Below, in pieces: positions 8,901 to 17,929 of a stretch of 64,000 nucleotides of DNA. The notes below the pieces were generated by a model. It did no database searches. It had not been told where the DNA came from and saw nothing but the letters and a program-made list of their open reading frames with translations. Positions within the stretch are counted from its first letter, which is position 1; each line of letters begins with the position of its first letter. The stretch is from Winogradskya consettensis (GTDB lineage Bacteria; Actinomycetota; Actinomycetes; Mycobacteriales; Micromonosporaceae), in NCBI RefSeq assembly GCF_018332715.1, contig NZ_BOQP01000006.1:1-64000 (forward strand), in the 5' to 3' direction. The position numbers and the translations under genes are program-made.

Positions 8901-8912
8901 GAGAAACCCCTC

Positions 8913-10082
8913 TTAGATTGTGTACGGCCACACGGCCACCAGATACGCGCCGTACCAGAGGCCGAACGCGGCCCAGGCGCTGATCGCGAGGATGGCTACG
9001 CGAGGGCGGGCTTTCGCCGCGGCGGCGACCGCGGGCAGCAGCGTCAAGAGTACGGGCAGCAGCAGCCGCGGCTTGGAGTGGTAATACCCCGCCTGTCCAT
9101 ACACGAGCACCATGGCGACCAGCCCGTAGACCGCGATCGGCAGCCACGGCCGGCCCGCCAGCGCCACACCGGCGGCGGCCAGCGCGGCGAGCAGGATCAA
9201 CGCCACGCTCATGGGCACCCAGCCGTCCGCCACGGTCAGCGTGTCCTTGAGGAACTTGATCGTGCTGCTGCCGTAGTCGAACGACGTACCCCACCCCGCC
9301 GTCTGGATCTTGAACCAGGCGTCCGGCTCACCGACCCGAAGACCGACCCAGGCCAGATATGCGGGTACGCCCGCCAGCGCCACAACCGCAGCCACCAGCG
9401 GCGGCCAGATCCGGGACCGGTCCGCGCGGACAGCCATGATCGCCGCGACCGCGAGCCCCACCGCGGCGGCGGCACCCGTGGGCCGGGTCAGCGAACACGC
9501 GAGCCCGAGCAGCCCGGCAGCCCACCACACCCTTCGGTGCGCGGCCACGAACATCCCCGCCACCAGGGCCAGGAAGAGACTCTCCGAGTACGCCATGGAC
9601 AGCACCACCGACATCGGCGCGCCGCAGCAGATCGCCACCAGCGCCCAGCCCGCCCGGCGACTGCTGAACAGGCTGGTCCCGAGCAGGTGCAGGGCCACGG
9701 CCGCCCCGATCGACGCCACCCAGCTGACCGTGAGCGCGGCGGTGCCCGGGTCGAGCCCCAGCGTGGACAGCAGCCGGATCAGCATCGGGTAGAGGGGGAA
9801 GAAGGCCAGCTCGTTGCCTTCCAGCGCGCCGCTCTGGCCGTACGTGTAGCCGTGCGGGTAGCCGGCGGCGACCCGCTGGAACCAGCCACCGTCCCAGATC
9901 AGCAGGTTGCTTCGCAGACCGGCCGGCTCCGGGATGGACCGGTCCAGAACGACGAGCAACAGGATCTGCACCGTACGCGTGAGCGCGAGCAGCCCGACCG
10001 CGGTGCCCACGCCCTCCCAGCGCCCGGCCAGATCCCAGAGACGAACGGCAGGCGCTTTCGTCTCCTGCTCCGTCGCACTCAC
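8913..10082 (-). CDS. PIG-V-like polytopic mannosyltransferase
   Basis: Integral membrane protein of 389 residues from the GTG at 10082, which overlaps the rnc stop (GTGA). It resembles the GT-C PIG-V/GPI mannosyltransferase II family: a large first loop with an acidic motif ([20 protein letters not shown]), [12 protein letters not shown] after it, then about nine hydrophobic spans. In actinomycetes such enzymes use polyprenyl-phosphomannose on the outer membrane face, for example in lipoglycan synthesis or protein mannosylation; the acceptor is not evident here. It lies between rnc and mutM and is probably co-transcribed with them. Confidence 0.8.
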   Translation of the reverse strand: MSATEQETKAPAVRLWDLAGRWEGVGTAVGLLALTRTVQILLLVVLDRSIPEPAGLRSNLLIWDGGWFQRVAAGYPHGYTYGQSGALEGNELAFFPLYPMLIRLLSTLGLDPGTAALTVSWVASIGAAVALHLLGTSLFSSRRAGWALVAICCGAPMSVVLSMAYSESLFLALVAGMFVAAHRRVWWAAGLLGLACSLTRPTGAAAAVGLAVAAIMAVRADRSRIWPPLVAAVVALAGVPAYLAWVGLRVGEPDAWFKIQTAGWGTSFDYGSSTIKFLKDTLTVADGWVPMSVALILLAALAAAGVALAGRPWLPIAVYGLVAMVLVYGQAGYYHSKPRLLLPVLLTLLPAVAAAAKARPRVAILAISAWAAFGLWYGAYLVAVWPYTI

Positions 10083-10879
10083 TCGACGTCCGACGGCTTC
10101 TCGTCGTCGGGGGTGTCCGTGTGCCCGCCGCCGGCGACCGCGGGTGGCGGCGTCGTGGCTTCCGCGCGATCGGTGAGGATCCGCCAGGCCGCGGCGGCGG
10201 CGCGCTGCTCGGCCTGCTTCTTGCTGCGCCCGTCGGAACCGCCGTAGCGCTCGCCGGCCACGACCACCCACGCGGTGAACGTCTTGGCGTGGTCCGGGCC
10301 CGCGTCGTCGATCACGTAGTCGGGCACGCCCAGGCTCAGCGCGGCGGTCAGCTCCTGCAGGCTCGTCTTCCAGTCCAGCGCCGCGCCGCGACCCGCCGAC
10401 TCGGCCATCAGCGGATCGAACAGCCGGTGGATGACCTCGCCCGCGATGTCCAGCCCGTGCTCCAGGTAGATCGCCCCGAGCAGCGCCTCCAGGGTGTCGG
10501 CCAGGATGCTGGCCTTGTCCCGCCCGCCCGTCGTCTCCTCGCCCTTGCCGAGCAGCAGGTGCGGGCCGAGCCCCTGCGGGCCCAGCGTGCGGGCCACGTC
10601 GGCCAGCGCGTGCATGTTGACGACGCTCGCGCGCAGCTTGGCGAGCTGACCCTCGGGCAGGTCGGGGTGATTGTGGAACAGCGCCGAGGTGATCACGACG
10701 CCGAGCACGGAGTCGCCCAGGAATTCCAGGCGCTCGTTGGTGGGGAGGCCGCCGTTCTCGTACGCGTACGAACGGTGGGTGAGCGCGCGCTCGAGCAGAT
10801 CAGGTTCGAAGGGGACGCCGAACGCCTCCTCGAGGGGCTCGGTCGAGGGCCGATACCGCCGCATGTTGCTACTGCTCAT
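10079..10879 (-). CDS. rnc: Ribonuclease III
   Basis: Double-strand-specific endoribonuclease that processes rRNA precursors and structured mRNAs. It has 266 residues. The signature [13 protein letters not shown] (residues 48-60) carries the catalytic acidic residues, [15 protein letters not shown] follows, and the double-stranded-RNA-binding domain ends in [21 protein letters not shown] short acidic/proline tail follows. Its start overlaps plsX by 11 bp and its stop overlaps the mannosyltransferase start by 4 bp, so all three are coupled. Confidence 0.97.
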   Translation of the reverse strand: MSSSNMRRYRPSTEPLEEAFGVPFEPDLLERALTHRSYAYENGGLPTNERLEFLGDSVLGVVITSALFHNHPDLPEGQLAKLRASVVNMHALADVARTLGPQGLGPHLLLGKGEETTGGRDKASILADTLEALLGAIYLEHGLDIAGEVIHRLFDPLMAESAGRGAALDWKTSLQELTAALSLGVPDYVIDDAGPDHAKTFTAWVVVAGERYGGSDGRSKKQAEQRAAAAAWRILTDRAEATTPPPAVAGGGHTDTPDDEKPSDVE

Positions 10880-11900
10880 GAACCACCTCTTGCGTTCGGG
10901 GAATCTCTTTGCCCTGGATCAGCCCGGCGATGACCGGTATGGCCCCTCGGCGGTGCAGGTTAGCGGCCAGCCCGATTCCGGCGGCGATGTCCCGGCCGGA
11001 GGCGGCGCCGTGACAGACCACTACGGTGCCGCCCACCCCGAGCAGCACGGCGGCGCGCGGGGGCGGCTCGCCGGGGCCGGGGGTGCCGATCGTGGCGTAC
11101 GCCATTTCGAGCGCTTTGAGCAGGATGTTTCCGCTGAAGCCGTCGGTCACCACGACGTCGGCGACCGCGCCGGACACGACGTCGTCGCCCTCGACCAGGC
11201 CGACGTAGCGGGCATCCGCGGGCAGGTCCAGCCCGGCGAGCAGCTCCGGCGCGGCACGGCGCAGCCGGTCACCCTTGCCGGGCTCGGTGCCGATGGTGAG
11301 AAGGCCCACTCGCGGGGTGGCGACGCCGTGCACGGAGGCGGCGTACGCGGCGCCCAGGTGGGCGTGCATGGCGAGGGTCCGCTCGTCCGGGTCGACGGAG
11401 GAACCCACGTCGAGCAGGAGGAGACGGCCGGCAGCGCTCGGCAGCACGGCGGCGAGAGGGGGGCGGCGCACTCCGGGCCAGCGGCCCATGGCGAGTGCGG
11501 CGGAGGTGACGATGGCGCCGGTGTCGCCCGCGGAGACGACCGCGTCGGCCAGACCCTCGGCGACGGCGTGGACAGCCGCGCGGGTCGTGTCTCTCGGGTA
11601 GGGGCCCGGCAGCGACCGCACGCGATGATGCTCGTCCGTTGGCAGGGCAGCCAGAACGGTGCCGACGGCCTCGACCGGGCCGACCAGCAGCAGCGTAAGG
11701 GCAGGGTCGGTCTGACAGGCGCGCAGAGCGCCGTCAACCACGACGGCGGGAGCTTGGTCCCCGCCGAGGAGGTCGACGGCGATCCGCGCGGTGCCCGGAA
11801 CCGGGGCGGTGCCGGCCTGCGGGCCGTTCCGCTCCGGATCCGGGGCACCGGGCGATCGCCGTTGCCCGGACTCGACCCGCCCGATAATCGGGCGTGTCAC
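10869..11900 (-). CDS. plsX: Phosphate acyltransferase PlsX
   Basis: Converts acyl-ACP to acyl-phosphate, the first step of phospholipid synthesis in many bacteria. The core opens [12 protein letters not shown] (usual family form AVDxMGGDxAP) and includes [33 protein letters not shown] and [13 protein letters not shown]. At 343 residues it is near normal length; the first 38 residues look like a poorly conserved extension, so the GTG start at 11900 could be too early. It sits 10 bp after rpmF and overlaps rnc, the usual actinomycete rpmF-plsX-rnc order. Confidence 0.93.
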   Translation of the reverse strand: MTRPIIGRVESGQRRSPGAPDPERNGPQAGTAPVPGTARIAVDLLGGDQAPAVVVDGALRACQTDPALTLLLVGPVEAVGTVLAALPTDEHHRVRSLPGPYPRDTTRAAVHAVAEGLADAVVSAGDTGAIVTSAALAMGRWPGVRRPPLAAVLPSAAGRLLLLDVGSSVDPDERTLAMHAHLGAAYAASVHGVATPRVGLLTIGTEPGKGDRLRRAAPELLAGLDLPADARYVGLVEGDDVVSGAVADVVVTDGFSGNILLKALEMAYATIGTPGPGEPPPRAAVLLGVGGTVVVCHGAASGRDIAAGIGLAANLHRRGAIPVIAGLIQGKEIPRTQEVVHEQ

Positions 11901-11910
11901 TCCGCGAGGC

Positions 11911-12084
11911 TCAGACCTCGACGACCTGACGGCCGTTGTAGGTGCCGCAGACCCCGCACGCAGTGTGCGGCAGGTGCGGCGACTTGCACTGGGGGCAAGC
12001 CACGGTCTGCACCACGGTCGCCTTCCAGTTCGCCCGGCGGGACCGGGTGTTGCTGCGCGACATCTTGCGCTTGGGGACAGCCAC
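11911..12084 (-). CDS. rpmF: 50S ribosomal protein L32
   Basis: A 57-residue ribosomal protein read from the GTG at 12084: [20 protein letters not shown], then a zinc-ribbon half with CPQC and CGVC pairs, ending NGRQVVEV. The presence of all four cysteines marks the zinc-binding (C+) form. It lies 5 bp downstream of the YceD gene, the classic yceD-rpmF pair. Confidence 0.97.
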   Translation of the reverse strand: MAVPKRKMSRSNTRSRRANWKATVVQTVACPQCKSPHLPHTACGVCGTYNGRQVVEV

Positions 12085-12089
12085 GGTAC

Positions 12090-12656
12090 CTACTCCTCAG
12101 TGTTCGAAATGTTGCGCAAAGCGGCCCAGCGAGCATCGACGACCTCGTGGCTGTGGTCAGCCGGAAGATCGTCGAGATGCACCCCGCAGTCGGGGCACAA
12201 CCCTGGGCAGTCCGGCCGGCAGACCGGGTTGGTCGGCAGAGTCAGGACCACTGCGTCCCGCACTGCCGGTTCCAGGTCGAACAGGTCGCCGTGCATCCGG
12301 CCGACCTCGTCCTCGTCCGTCGTCTCTTCCGTGGTGCTGTCCTCGTAGGCGAACAGCTCCGCGATCGTGACGTCGAACGACTGATCGATCTCGTCGAGGC
12401 AGCGCCCGCACTCACCCGAGAGTGAGCCACGCACGTTGCCGCTGACATAGACGCCCTCGGAGACCGACGTGAGACTCAGATCGAGCTCGACGTCGGAACC
12501 TTCGGGCACCGAGATCAACTCAAGGCCGAGGTCCTTCGGTGCCGGAATGACCCGCTTCAGGGCACGCGTCGCACCAGGCTGCCGCGGGAGCTTCGTCGTG
12601 TCGACGACCAGCGGCTTCCTGGGATCGAGGTGGTTCTGCGAAATCTTGGGCATCAT
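12090..12656 (-). CDS. YceD family (DUF177) protein
   Basis: A 188-residue DUF177/YceD protein, a family linked to 23S rRNA accumulation and nearly always encoded next to rpmF, as here with a 5-bp gap. Visible features are CGRCLDEID in the centre, an acidic stretch ([10 protein letters not shown]), and the C-terminal [13 protein letters not shown] cluster that probably binds a metal. Two consecutive ATGs open the frame; either could be used. Confidence 0.9.
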   Translation of the reverse strand: MMPKISQNHLDPRKPLVVDTTKLPRQPGATRALKRVIPAPKDLGLELISVPEGSDVELDLSLTSVSEGVYVSGNVRGSLSGECGRCLDEIDQSFDVTIAELFAYEDSTTEETTDEDEVGRMHGDLFDLEPAVRDAVVLTLPTNPVCRPDCPGLCPDCGVHLDDLPADHSHEVVDARWAALRNISNTEE

Positions 12657-12733
12657 GAACTCTCAGCCATGGGAAGGCCGACAGGAAAGGTTACCTGAGC
12701 AGCGGGCGTAGCGTCGAATCGGGCCTGGGGTGC

Positions 12734-13231
12734 TCAGAACGGCAACGGTCGCTCGTTCTCTTCGCCCTGGAACGTCCCGATTTCGCGCAGCGCGTGCATC
12801 TTGTCGCGGCCGCGCTCTATCGACGATAGCGCCCGGGTGAGGAACTGCTCGAAGTTGGCCAGCGCCGTGTCGACGTAGTCGTCGACCTCCTCACGCAGGC
12901 GCTGAGCCTCGGCCCGGGCCTCGGAGATGATCCGGGCCCCCTCGTGCTCGGCCGAGACCGTGATCTCGTTCACCGACACGAGCCGGGCGTGCTCGGTCTC
13001 ACCCTCACTGACGATCCGGTCGGCCTCGCGCTTGCCGGCGTCGATGATCTTGTCGCGCTCCTCCAGGAGCGCGACAGCCCGGCGCAGGTCGCCCGGAAGC
13101 TCCGAACGCAACTCGTCGAGGAGGGCGACCATCTCGGCACGCTCGAACATGAAGTTGGTCCGCGACATCGGGACCGACCGTGCCTGCTCCACCAGGGAGA
13201 TGATCTCGTCGATGCGGTCGAGCGGATCCAC
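12734..13231 (-). CDS. DivIVA-like / ATP-synthase-b-like coiled-coil protein
   Basis: A 165-residue, highly charged protein from the GTG at 13231 (VDPLDRIDEIISLVEQARSV), with GAGG at suitable spacing upstream. Residues 60-150 are continuous coiled coil (KREADRIVSEGETEHARLV, SEARAEAQRLREEVDDYVD). There is no membrane span. Databases often name such actinomycete proteins DivIVA-domain or ATP synthase F0 subunit B-like. I infer a cytoskeletal or polar scaffold role, with moderate certainty only. It lies between coaD and yceD in a conserved leftward cluster. Confidence 0.85.
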   Translation of the reverse strand: MDPLDRIDEIISLVEQARSVPMSRTNFMFERAEMVALLDELRSELPGDLRRAVALLEERDKIIDAGKREADRIVSEGETEHARLVSVNEITVSAEHEGARIISEARAEAQRLREEVDDYVDTALANFEQFLTRALSSIERGRDKMHALREIGTFQGEENERPLPF

Positions 13232-13324
13232 CGGCGCCTCACTCCTGTCACAGCTCGCACTCACGCTGAGTGGTGCGATCACGTTACTGCCGAGCCCCCC
13301 GGCGCAGCCGCATAGGCCACGCCG

Positions 13325-13804
13325 TCAGTTTTGCCGCAACCTCGTAACAAGCCGCTCCCGGACGAAGTCGGGCACATAGGGCGACGCGTCGCCGCCCCAC
13401 TTCACGACGTCCTTCACGAGGCTGGACGAGAGGAACGAATATGTCGGGTTCGTAGGCATGAACAGGGTCTCCACACCGGAAAGCCCGATGTTCATCTGCG
13501 CCATCTGCAGCTCGTAGTCGAAGTCGCTGACCGCCCGGAGACCCTTGATCACCACCGCGGCGCCCTGGGCCCGGCAGAAGTCGACCAGCAGGCCGTGGAA
13601 GGATTCGACGCGCACGTTGCCGTACACAGCCGTGGCCTGCCGCAGCATCTCGATGCGCTCTTCGATCGTGAAGAGCCCCGTCTTCGAGTTGTTGATCAGC
13701 ACGCCGACGATGACCTCGTCGAAGAGATGGCTGGCCCGCCCGACGATGTCGAGATGACCGTTGGTGACCGGATCAAAGGAACCGGGACAGACCGCACGCC
13801 TCAT
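13325..13804 (-). CDS. coaD: Pantetheine-phosphate adenylyltransferase
   Basis: Transfers AMP to 4'-phosphopantetheine, the penultimate step of coenzyme A synthesis. The start at 13804 gives 159 residues, the family length, and overlaps the rsmD stop (ATGA). The nucleotidyltransferase motif CPGSFDPVTNGHLDI contains the TxGH signature; VVIKGLRAVSDFDYE and TYSFLSSSLVKDV are further family blocks. rsmD-coaD is a standard gene pair. Confidence 0.97.
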   Translation of the reverse strand: MRRAVCPGSFDPVTNGHLDIVGRASHLFDEVIVGVLINNSKTGLFTIEERIEMLRQATAVYGNVRVESFHGLLVDFCRAQGAAVVIKGLRAVSDFDYELQMAQMNIGLSGVETLFMPTNPTYSFLSSSLVKDVVKWGGDASPYVPDFVRERLVTRLRQN

Positions 13805-14376
13805 GAGCGGCGACCGTACCAAAGAGTGGTCTCGCCGTAACGCCGGCTGCGGTCCGCAGTGATCCCTTCGACCCAAGCCATCGGCTCGCCCCGCACCGCG
13901 GTGCGCGACGATCGCTCAAAGGTCACGACCGCGTCGCCGGCAAGCCAGCCGTTGGCCACCAGGGCCTGCTGGACCTGCTCAACCTCGTCGTCGGTGACGG
14001 CGTAGGGCGGGTCGGCGAAGATCACGTCGAAGGGGCCACCCTCGGGCGGACCGGCGAGCACCTGACCCACTTTTCCGGTGATCAACCGCGCAGCATTTCC
14101 GACCCGGAGTGTGACGATGTTGTCACGAATGGCCCGGGCCGCCTTGGCGTCGGCCTCAACGAGCAATGTGTACGCGGCACCGCGCGACAGCGCCTCGAGC
14201 CCGACCGCCCCCGAACCGGAGTAAAGGTCAGCGAATCGGGCGCCACTCAGATCGATCATGGTGTCGAGCGCGCTGAAGTACGCCTCACGCACCCGATCCG
14301 AGGTGGGTCGCGTCTTGTCCCCCGGCGGAGCGGCCAGCCGGCGTCCACCGTGCGCCCCGGCGATGATCCTGGTCAT
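13801..14376 (-). CDS. rsmD: 16S rRNA (guanine(966)-N(2))-methyltransferase RsmD
   Basis: SAM-dependent methyltransferase acting on G966 of 16S rRNA. It has 191 residues: N-terminal IIAGAHGGRRLAAPPG, the target-recognition block RPTSDRVREAYFSAL, the SAM-binding motif DLYSGSGAVGLEALSRGA and the catalytic IFADPPYAV (DPPY). It overlaps coaD by 4 bp and starts the leftward housekeeping run. Confidence 0.96.
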   Translation of the reverse strand: MTRIIAGAHGGRRLAAPPGDKTRPTSDRVREAYFSALDTMIDLSGARFADLYSGSGAVGLEALSRGAAYTLLVEADAKAARAIRDNIVTLRVGNAARLITGKVGQVLAGPPEGGPFDVIFADPPYAVTDDEVEQVQQALVANGWLAGDAVVTFERSSRTAVRGEPMAWVEGITADRSRRYGETTLWYGRRS

Positions 14377-14566
14377 CCGACCCTGTCCGGCTGTCGAAGT
14401 AGCACGATCCGACGCTACGCCAACACCTCCGACCGACCACTGCGGAGTGAACTTTTACCTCCTCTTCTGTCCGTATCCACCACCGTGAGCATTGATCTCG
14501 ATGCTCTGTGTTCAACGAAGATCACAGATATGCATCAGTCACCTTTGCGCGCGCTGAGATGTTTTT

Positions 14567-14590
14567 CAGATTCGCCACAGTCGCTATGGT
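14567..14590 (+). promoter_or_regulatory. Putative promoter of LPxTG gene 1, shared with LPxTG gene 2
   Basis: CAGATTC at 14567-14573 and TATGGT at 14585-14590 occur with the same spacing in front of the second LPxTG gene. TATGGT fits a -10 element. The -35 side is not a sigma-70 consensus, so an alternative sigma factor or an activator site is possible. Confidence 0.5.
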
Positions 14591-14599
14591 CGGTCCGCC

Positions 14600-14625
14600 G
14601 CCGACGAAACGCTGTCGGCTCGACG
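14600..14625 (+). promoter_or_regulatory. Conserved 5' leader hairpin, copy 1
   Basis: GCCGAC and GTCGGC pair across an 8-nt loop, followed by TCGACG. The 26-nt block matches 15929-15954 at 23 of 26 positions. It lies 112 bp before the start codon, inside the predicted leader. Confidence 0.55.
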
Positions 14626-14737
14626 ATGCGGGGAGGTGTCGTCGTAGGCCTTCGCGGACACCCATGTCACGACGCGATCGTCTGCAGAACCGCCTTCCTG
14701 TGCAGTCCCCCTCGGTCCTCACCACAGGAGTTTTGGC

Positions 14738-15766
14738 GTGAACCTGTTCAAGTCCCCGCTTAGGCGCACAACGGCCATCGCGGCCGGTGCCTTCCTCGGC
14801 CTGATCGGCACTGTGGCCATCACCGGTCCCGCCAGCGCCCACGCGCCTGAAATCAAGGGCACGACCTCCTGTGTCGAAGGGGGCAAGTGGAAGGTCGACT
14901 GGTCGGTCGCCAACGACTTCCGCCTGTGGGCCACCGTCCGCGGCGTCGAGTCCTCGAACGGCGCCACCGAGATCGGCGCCATCAAGAACGGCGCTCAGGT
15001 CGCCCCGAACTACAGCAACCCGCTGCTCGGCAGCACCACCTACGGCGCCGGCGACCAGTCCGCCAGCCTCAAGGTCACGCTGAAGTGGACCGACAACTAC
15101 ATCGGTGGGCTCACCAAGACCATCGCGAAGCCGGGCGAGTGCAGCGTCGTCGTCCCGCCGACGACCGAGCCCCCGACGACCCAGCCGACGCCGTCGGACG
15201 TGCCGAGCACGCCGCCGTCGGACGAGCCGTCGACCCCGCCGTCGGACGAGCCCAGCACGCCGCCGTCGGACGAGCCGTCGACCCCGCCGTCGGACGAGCC
15301 CAGCACCCCGCCGTCGACCGAGCCGTCCGGCGAGCCCACCCCGGAGCCGACCCCCAGCTACGGCGAGGCCCAGCCGATCTTCGATCTCACCTGTGACTCG
15401 ATGACGATCGGCCTGGACAACCCGGCCGACGGTGTCGAGATCCCGCTGGTCCTCGAGCCCAGCAAGGGCGACAAGGTCACGCTCGACGTCAAGCCGGGCG
15501 AGAAGAAGAGCCACACGTTCGACGCGTCCGAGGGCTTCTCGGTCAAGATCTACCTGCAGGGCTACGAGGACGACTCCGAGACCGTCGCCTGGGAAGCCCC
15601 TGACGGTTGCTCCGCCGGTGGTGCGGGTGGCGACGAGGACGGTGGCTCGCTGCCGCTGACCGGTGCGGCCGCCGGCAGCATCGCCGCAGGTGCGGTTGTC
15701 CTGCTCGGTGCCGGTATCGCGCTCTTCATCATCGCCCGTCGCCGCAAGGTCAAGTTCACCGCCTGA
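14738..15766 (+). CDS. LPxTG-anchored surface protein with a Pro/Ser/Thr/Asp spacer
   Basis: A 342-residue exported protein from the GTG at 14738 (ACAGGAG 7 nt upstream). A signal peptide ends near ITGPASA. A beta-rich domain (residues about 36-140) is followed by a TEPPTTQP and then PSDEPSTPP repeat spacer (about 145-205), a second beta domain, and the sorting signal LPLTG, a hydrophobic span and the basic tail RRRKVKFTA. LPxTG proteins are cleaved by sortase and joined to peptidoglycan; no sortase gene is in the window. The C-terminus is nearly identical to that of the next gene, which makes them paralogs. The ligand or role of the exposed domains is unknown. Confidence 0.9.
   Translation: MNLFKSPLRRTTAIAAGAFLGLIGTVAITGPASAHAPEIKGTTSCVEGGKWKVDWSVANDFRLWATVRGVESSNGATEIGAIKNGAQVAPNYSNPLLGSTTYGAGDQSASLKVTLKWTDNYIGGLTKTIAKPGECSVVVPPTTEPPTTQPTPSDVPSTPPSDEPSTPPSDEPSTPPSDEPSTPPSDEPSTPPSTEPSGEPTPEPTPSYGEAQPIFDLTCDSMTIGLDNPADGVEIPLVLEPSKGDKVTLDVKPGEKKSHTFDASEGFSVKIYLQGYEDDSETVAWEAPDGCSAGGAGGDEDGGSLPLTGAAAGSIAAGAVVLLGAGIALFIIARRRKVKFTA
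15197..15320 (+). repeat. In-frame 'PSDEPSTPP' coding repeat
   Basis: About five units of 'ccgtcggacgagccCagcac' type, roughly 24 bp each, encode the Pro/Ser/Asp/Glu spacer of the first LPxTG protein. Such spacers usually carry the domain through the cell wall, and repeat copy number can vary. Confidence 0.85.
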
Positions 15767-15801
15767 CCCGGCCGCGCCTAGCGCGTAACGCCTGAACAAC
15801 G

Positions 15802-15832
15802 AGGGCGCGTCGACCATCGGTCGGCGCGCCCT
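15802..15832 (+). terminator. Strong hairpin after LPxTG gene 1
   Basis: AGGGCGCGTCGACC and GGTCGGCGCGCCCT form a 14-bp stem with one mismatch and a 3-nt loop, 35 bp past the stop. The T-tract is weak (TCGGCTTT), so it may be an imperfect intrinsic terminator. Confidence 0.65.
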
Positions 15833-15898
15833 TCGGCTTTCCACAGTCGATGGTCTCGAATTCGCAACATCGACCTTAGGTACGGCTGAGGGATTCCA

Positions 15899-15922
15899 CA
15901 GATTCCCCTGTCTCGATAAGGT
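15899..15922 (+). promoter_or_regulatory. Putative promoter of LPxTG gene 2
   Basis: CAGATTC at 15899-15905 and TAAGGT at 15917-15922 match the arrangement before LPxTG gene 1, with an identical 18-bp offset. This supports co-regulation of the two paralogs. Confidence 0.5.
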
Positions 15923-15928
15923 CACCGA

Positions 15929-15954
15929 GCCGACGAGACGCCATCGGCTCGACG
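15929..15954 (+). promoter_or_regulatory. Conserved 5' leader hairpin, copy 2
   Basis: GCCGA/TCGGC stem (extended by flanking GA/TC) with a GACGC-containing loop, then TCGACG. It has 23 of 26 bases in common with 14600-14625 and lies 37 bp before the GTG start. Confidence 0.55.
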
Positions 15955-15991
15955 TCGCCCCTCCTGCTGCTCAATCTTGCTTCTTCGGTCC

Positions 15992-17536
15992 GTGAAGGCG
16001 GCTCTGTTGAAAACGCTGTTCCATCGCGTCGCGGCGATCGCCGCAGGCGCCCTTGTCGGCCTGACCGGCCTCGTGGCGATCGCCGCGCCGGCCAGCGCCG
16101 CCGGTCCCCAGATCACGATCACCGGCTCGGCCGAGTGCAACCCCGCGGCCGGTCAGTGGCTGGTCACCTGGACGGTCACGAACAGCGGTGACTCCCTCGC
16201 GCGGGTCGACAAGCTGCAGACCTCGCCGGTCCCGGTTCCCGAGCTGACCAACGGCACCCTGATCCCGCGCCGCAATCCCAGCGGGGTCGACGGCAAGCAG
16301 ATCTTCAAGCAGACCGTCGAGGGCGGAGTCGCAGCGGCTTCGGTCTCCTTCGTCGGCATCTGGGCCGACAACACCAAGGACGCCGACAACAAGGCGAGCG
16401 TGCAGCTCGGCGACTGCAAGCCGGCCGAGACGCCGTGTGTCGGCGCCGACGACGCGAAGTTCCACCACACGTTCGCCGTGGCTGACGGCAAGTCGACCGC
16501 GACGGTGACGCTCGACGACGACGTCAAGCTCTGCGATGCCGAGCCGGTCACGCTGGTCACCTACTTCGCGCCGAAGACGAACTTCTCGGTCCCGCAGTAC
16601 GCGTTCGCCCACCAGAGCGGCACGATCACCAACGAGAACCGCTCGGTGGAGCTCACTGCCGATCTGCCCGCCTGTAACGCCCAGGTGGACCTCTTCTTCG
16701 GCGACGAGGGCGACATCATCCCGGAGATCACCGAGGGTGGCCCCCGCTACAACGACAAAAAGCTCGGCAGCGCCGGCAAGCCCGGTAACCGGTCGAAGGG
16801 CCCGCAGGGCTGGTACAACGGCGGCAGCAAGGCCTGCCAGACGCCGGCCGTCGAACCGCTGTCCAGCTGCGACGGCACGGTCACCATCAACCTGAGCAAC
16901 ACCGGCGACCTGAGCAAGTACCCGGTGGACTTCACGGTCAAGGCCGGCGACTTCAGCAGGACGGTGACCGTCGCGCCGGGCAAGGGTGACACGGTGACGG
17001 TCCCGGCCGGTGCCGGCCCGATCACGGTCACCGCGGACGGCATGGACGACGTGAAGTACGAGTGGCAGCGGCCCGCCGACTGCCCGCGTCCGACGCTGAC
17101 CGTGGAGAACGACTGCCGGACGGTGACCGTCACGGTGACCAACCCCGAGGGTGTCACGCCGGCCACGGCCACCGTGGTCTACAACGGCGAGACCAAGACC
17201 GTGAAGGTTGCTCCGGGCTCCTCCGAGAAGGTCACCTTCCCGGCTGACGACGCCACCGAGGCGACCGTCGCGTTCGACGGCGAGGAGCCGGTGACCGTGT
17301 CCGTCCCGAAGCAGGAGTGCGACGAGAACGGCGGCGGTAGCGGCGGCGACGACAACGGCAACAACGGTGGGGACAACGGCAACGGTGGCTCCGGCGGTGG
17401 CGACGACGACGGTGGCGGCCTTCCGGTCACCGGTGCGGCTGCCGGTGGTATCGCGGCCGGCGCGCTGGCGCTGCTGGTCGCGGGCGGGGTGCTCTTCTTC
17501 GTGGCCCGGCGCCGCAAGGTGAAGTTCACCGCGTAG
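15992..17536 (+). CDS. LPxTG-anchored surface protein
   Basis: A 514-residue exported protein. I choose the GTG at 15992 (VKAALLKTLFHRVAAIAAGA) by alignment with the paralog's signal peptide; a TTG at 15977 is also in frame, and no strong ribosome-binding site is seen. The signal peptide ends near IAAPASA. Several beta-rich domains follow, three carrying a Cys-x-T-V-T-V pattern (SSCDGTVTINL, ENDCRTVTVTVTN). A Gly/Asn/Asp linker (GGGSGGDDNGNNGGDNGNGG), the sorting motif LPVTG, a hydrophobic span and the tail RRRKVKFTA complete it. The mature protein should be sortase-anchored to the cell wall. Domain functions are unknown. Confidence 0.88.
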   Translation: MKAALLKTLFHRVAAIAAGALVGLTGLVAIAAPASAAGPQITITGSAECNPAAGQWLVTWTVTNSGDSLARVDKLQTSPVPVPELTNGTLIPRRNPSGVDGKQIFKQTVEGGVAAASVSFVGIWADNTKDADNKASVQLGDCKPAETPCVGADDAKFHHTFAVADGKSTATVTLDDDVKLCDAEPVTLVTYFAPKTNFSVPQYAFAHQSGTITNENRSVELTADLPACNAQVDLFFGDEGDIIPEITEGGPRYNDKKLGSAGKPGNRSKGPQGWYNGGSKACQTPAVEPLSSCDGTVTINLSNTGDLSKYPVDFTVKAGDFSRTVTVAPGKGDTVTVPAGAGPITVTADGMDDVKYEWQRPADCPRPTLTVENDCRTVTVTVTNPEGVTPATATVVYNGETKTVKVAPGSSEKVTFPADDATEATVAFDGEEPVTVSVPKQECDENGGGSGGDDNGNNGGDNGNGGSGGGDDDGGGLPVTGAAAGGIAAGALALLVAGGVLFFVARRRKVKFTA

Positions 17537-17546
17537 GACAGCATCG

Positions 17547-17579
17547 AAAAAGCGGGGGGCACACGCCCCCCGCTTTTTT
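17547..17579. terminator. Bidirectional intrinsic terminator
   Basis: A 10-bp stem AGCGGGGGGC/GCCCCCCGCT with a 4-nt loop, A-tract on the left and six T on the right. It serves the LPxTG gene (rightward) and the convergent DUF952 gene (leftward), whose stop codon touches it. Confidence 0.93.
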
Positions 17580-17929
17580 CATGCCTCCAGGTGGGTCGGC
17601 GGCTCGAAGCTGCCGTCCGGTTCGGGAAGCCATTCGTGCACCGAGGTCACGGCCGCGACCGGGATCGGGGCGTACAGGTGCGGGAACTGCATGCCGCCAG
17701 GATCCGGTGGGTCACCGTCTTCCCAGACGACGGGTACGGGTAGCAGCGCCTCGTCCAGCACCAGCAGCAGCAGATCGGTGCGTCCCCGGGCGAGGAAGGT
17801 CGCCGGGATGTGCACCTGCTGCGGGGTCGAGCAGTGGATGAACCCCTGTTTCTCCAGGGACTCCGCGCGATATGTGCCCGTCTCGAGCGCCGCTTCCCAG
17901 TCGGCGCGCGGGCAGAAGTGCAGGATCAA
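17579..17929 (-). CDS. DUF952 domain-containing protein
   Basis: A 116-residue cytosolic protein of the DUF952 family: ILHFCPRADWEAALETGTYR, then LEKQGFIHCSTPQQV and FPHLYAPIPVAAV. The family is of unknown biochemical role, with a fold related to ADP-ribosyltransferases. The TTG start at 17929 overlaps the recG stop (TTGA) and has GGAGAAGGG just upstream, supporting translational coupling to recG. Confidence 0.88.
   Translation of the reverse strand: MILHFCPRADWEAALETGTYRAESLEKQGFIHCSTPQQVHIPATFLARGRTDLLLLVLDEALLPVPVVWEDGDPPDPGGMQFPHLYAPIPVAAVTSVHEWLPEPDGSFEPPTHLEA

Larger units (their letters stand above)
14377..14737. other. Intergenic region upstream of the first LPxTG gene
   Basis: A 361-bp gap between divergent rsmD and LPxTG genes. 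Its right half holds the promoter and hairpin elements listed separately. From 14440 to 14560 it is relatively AT-rich, with an imperfect 'gagcattgatctcgatgctc' inverted repeat near 14488. Confidence 0.5.

Noticed and set aside
14560..15954. Leader hairpins considered as c-di-GMP or c-di-AMP riboswitches
   Set aside because: The GEMM motifs (GACGCAAAGCC core) and the ydaO-type consensus are absent. Only the simple conserved hairpin is supported.
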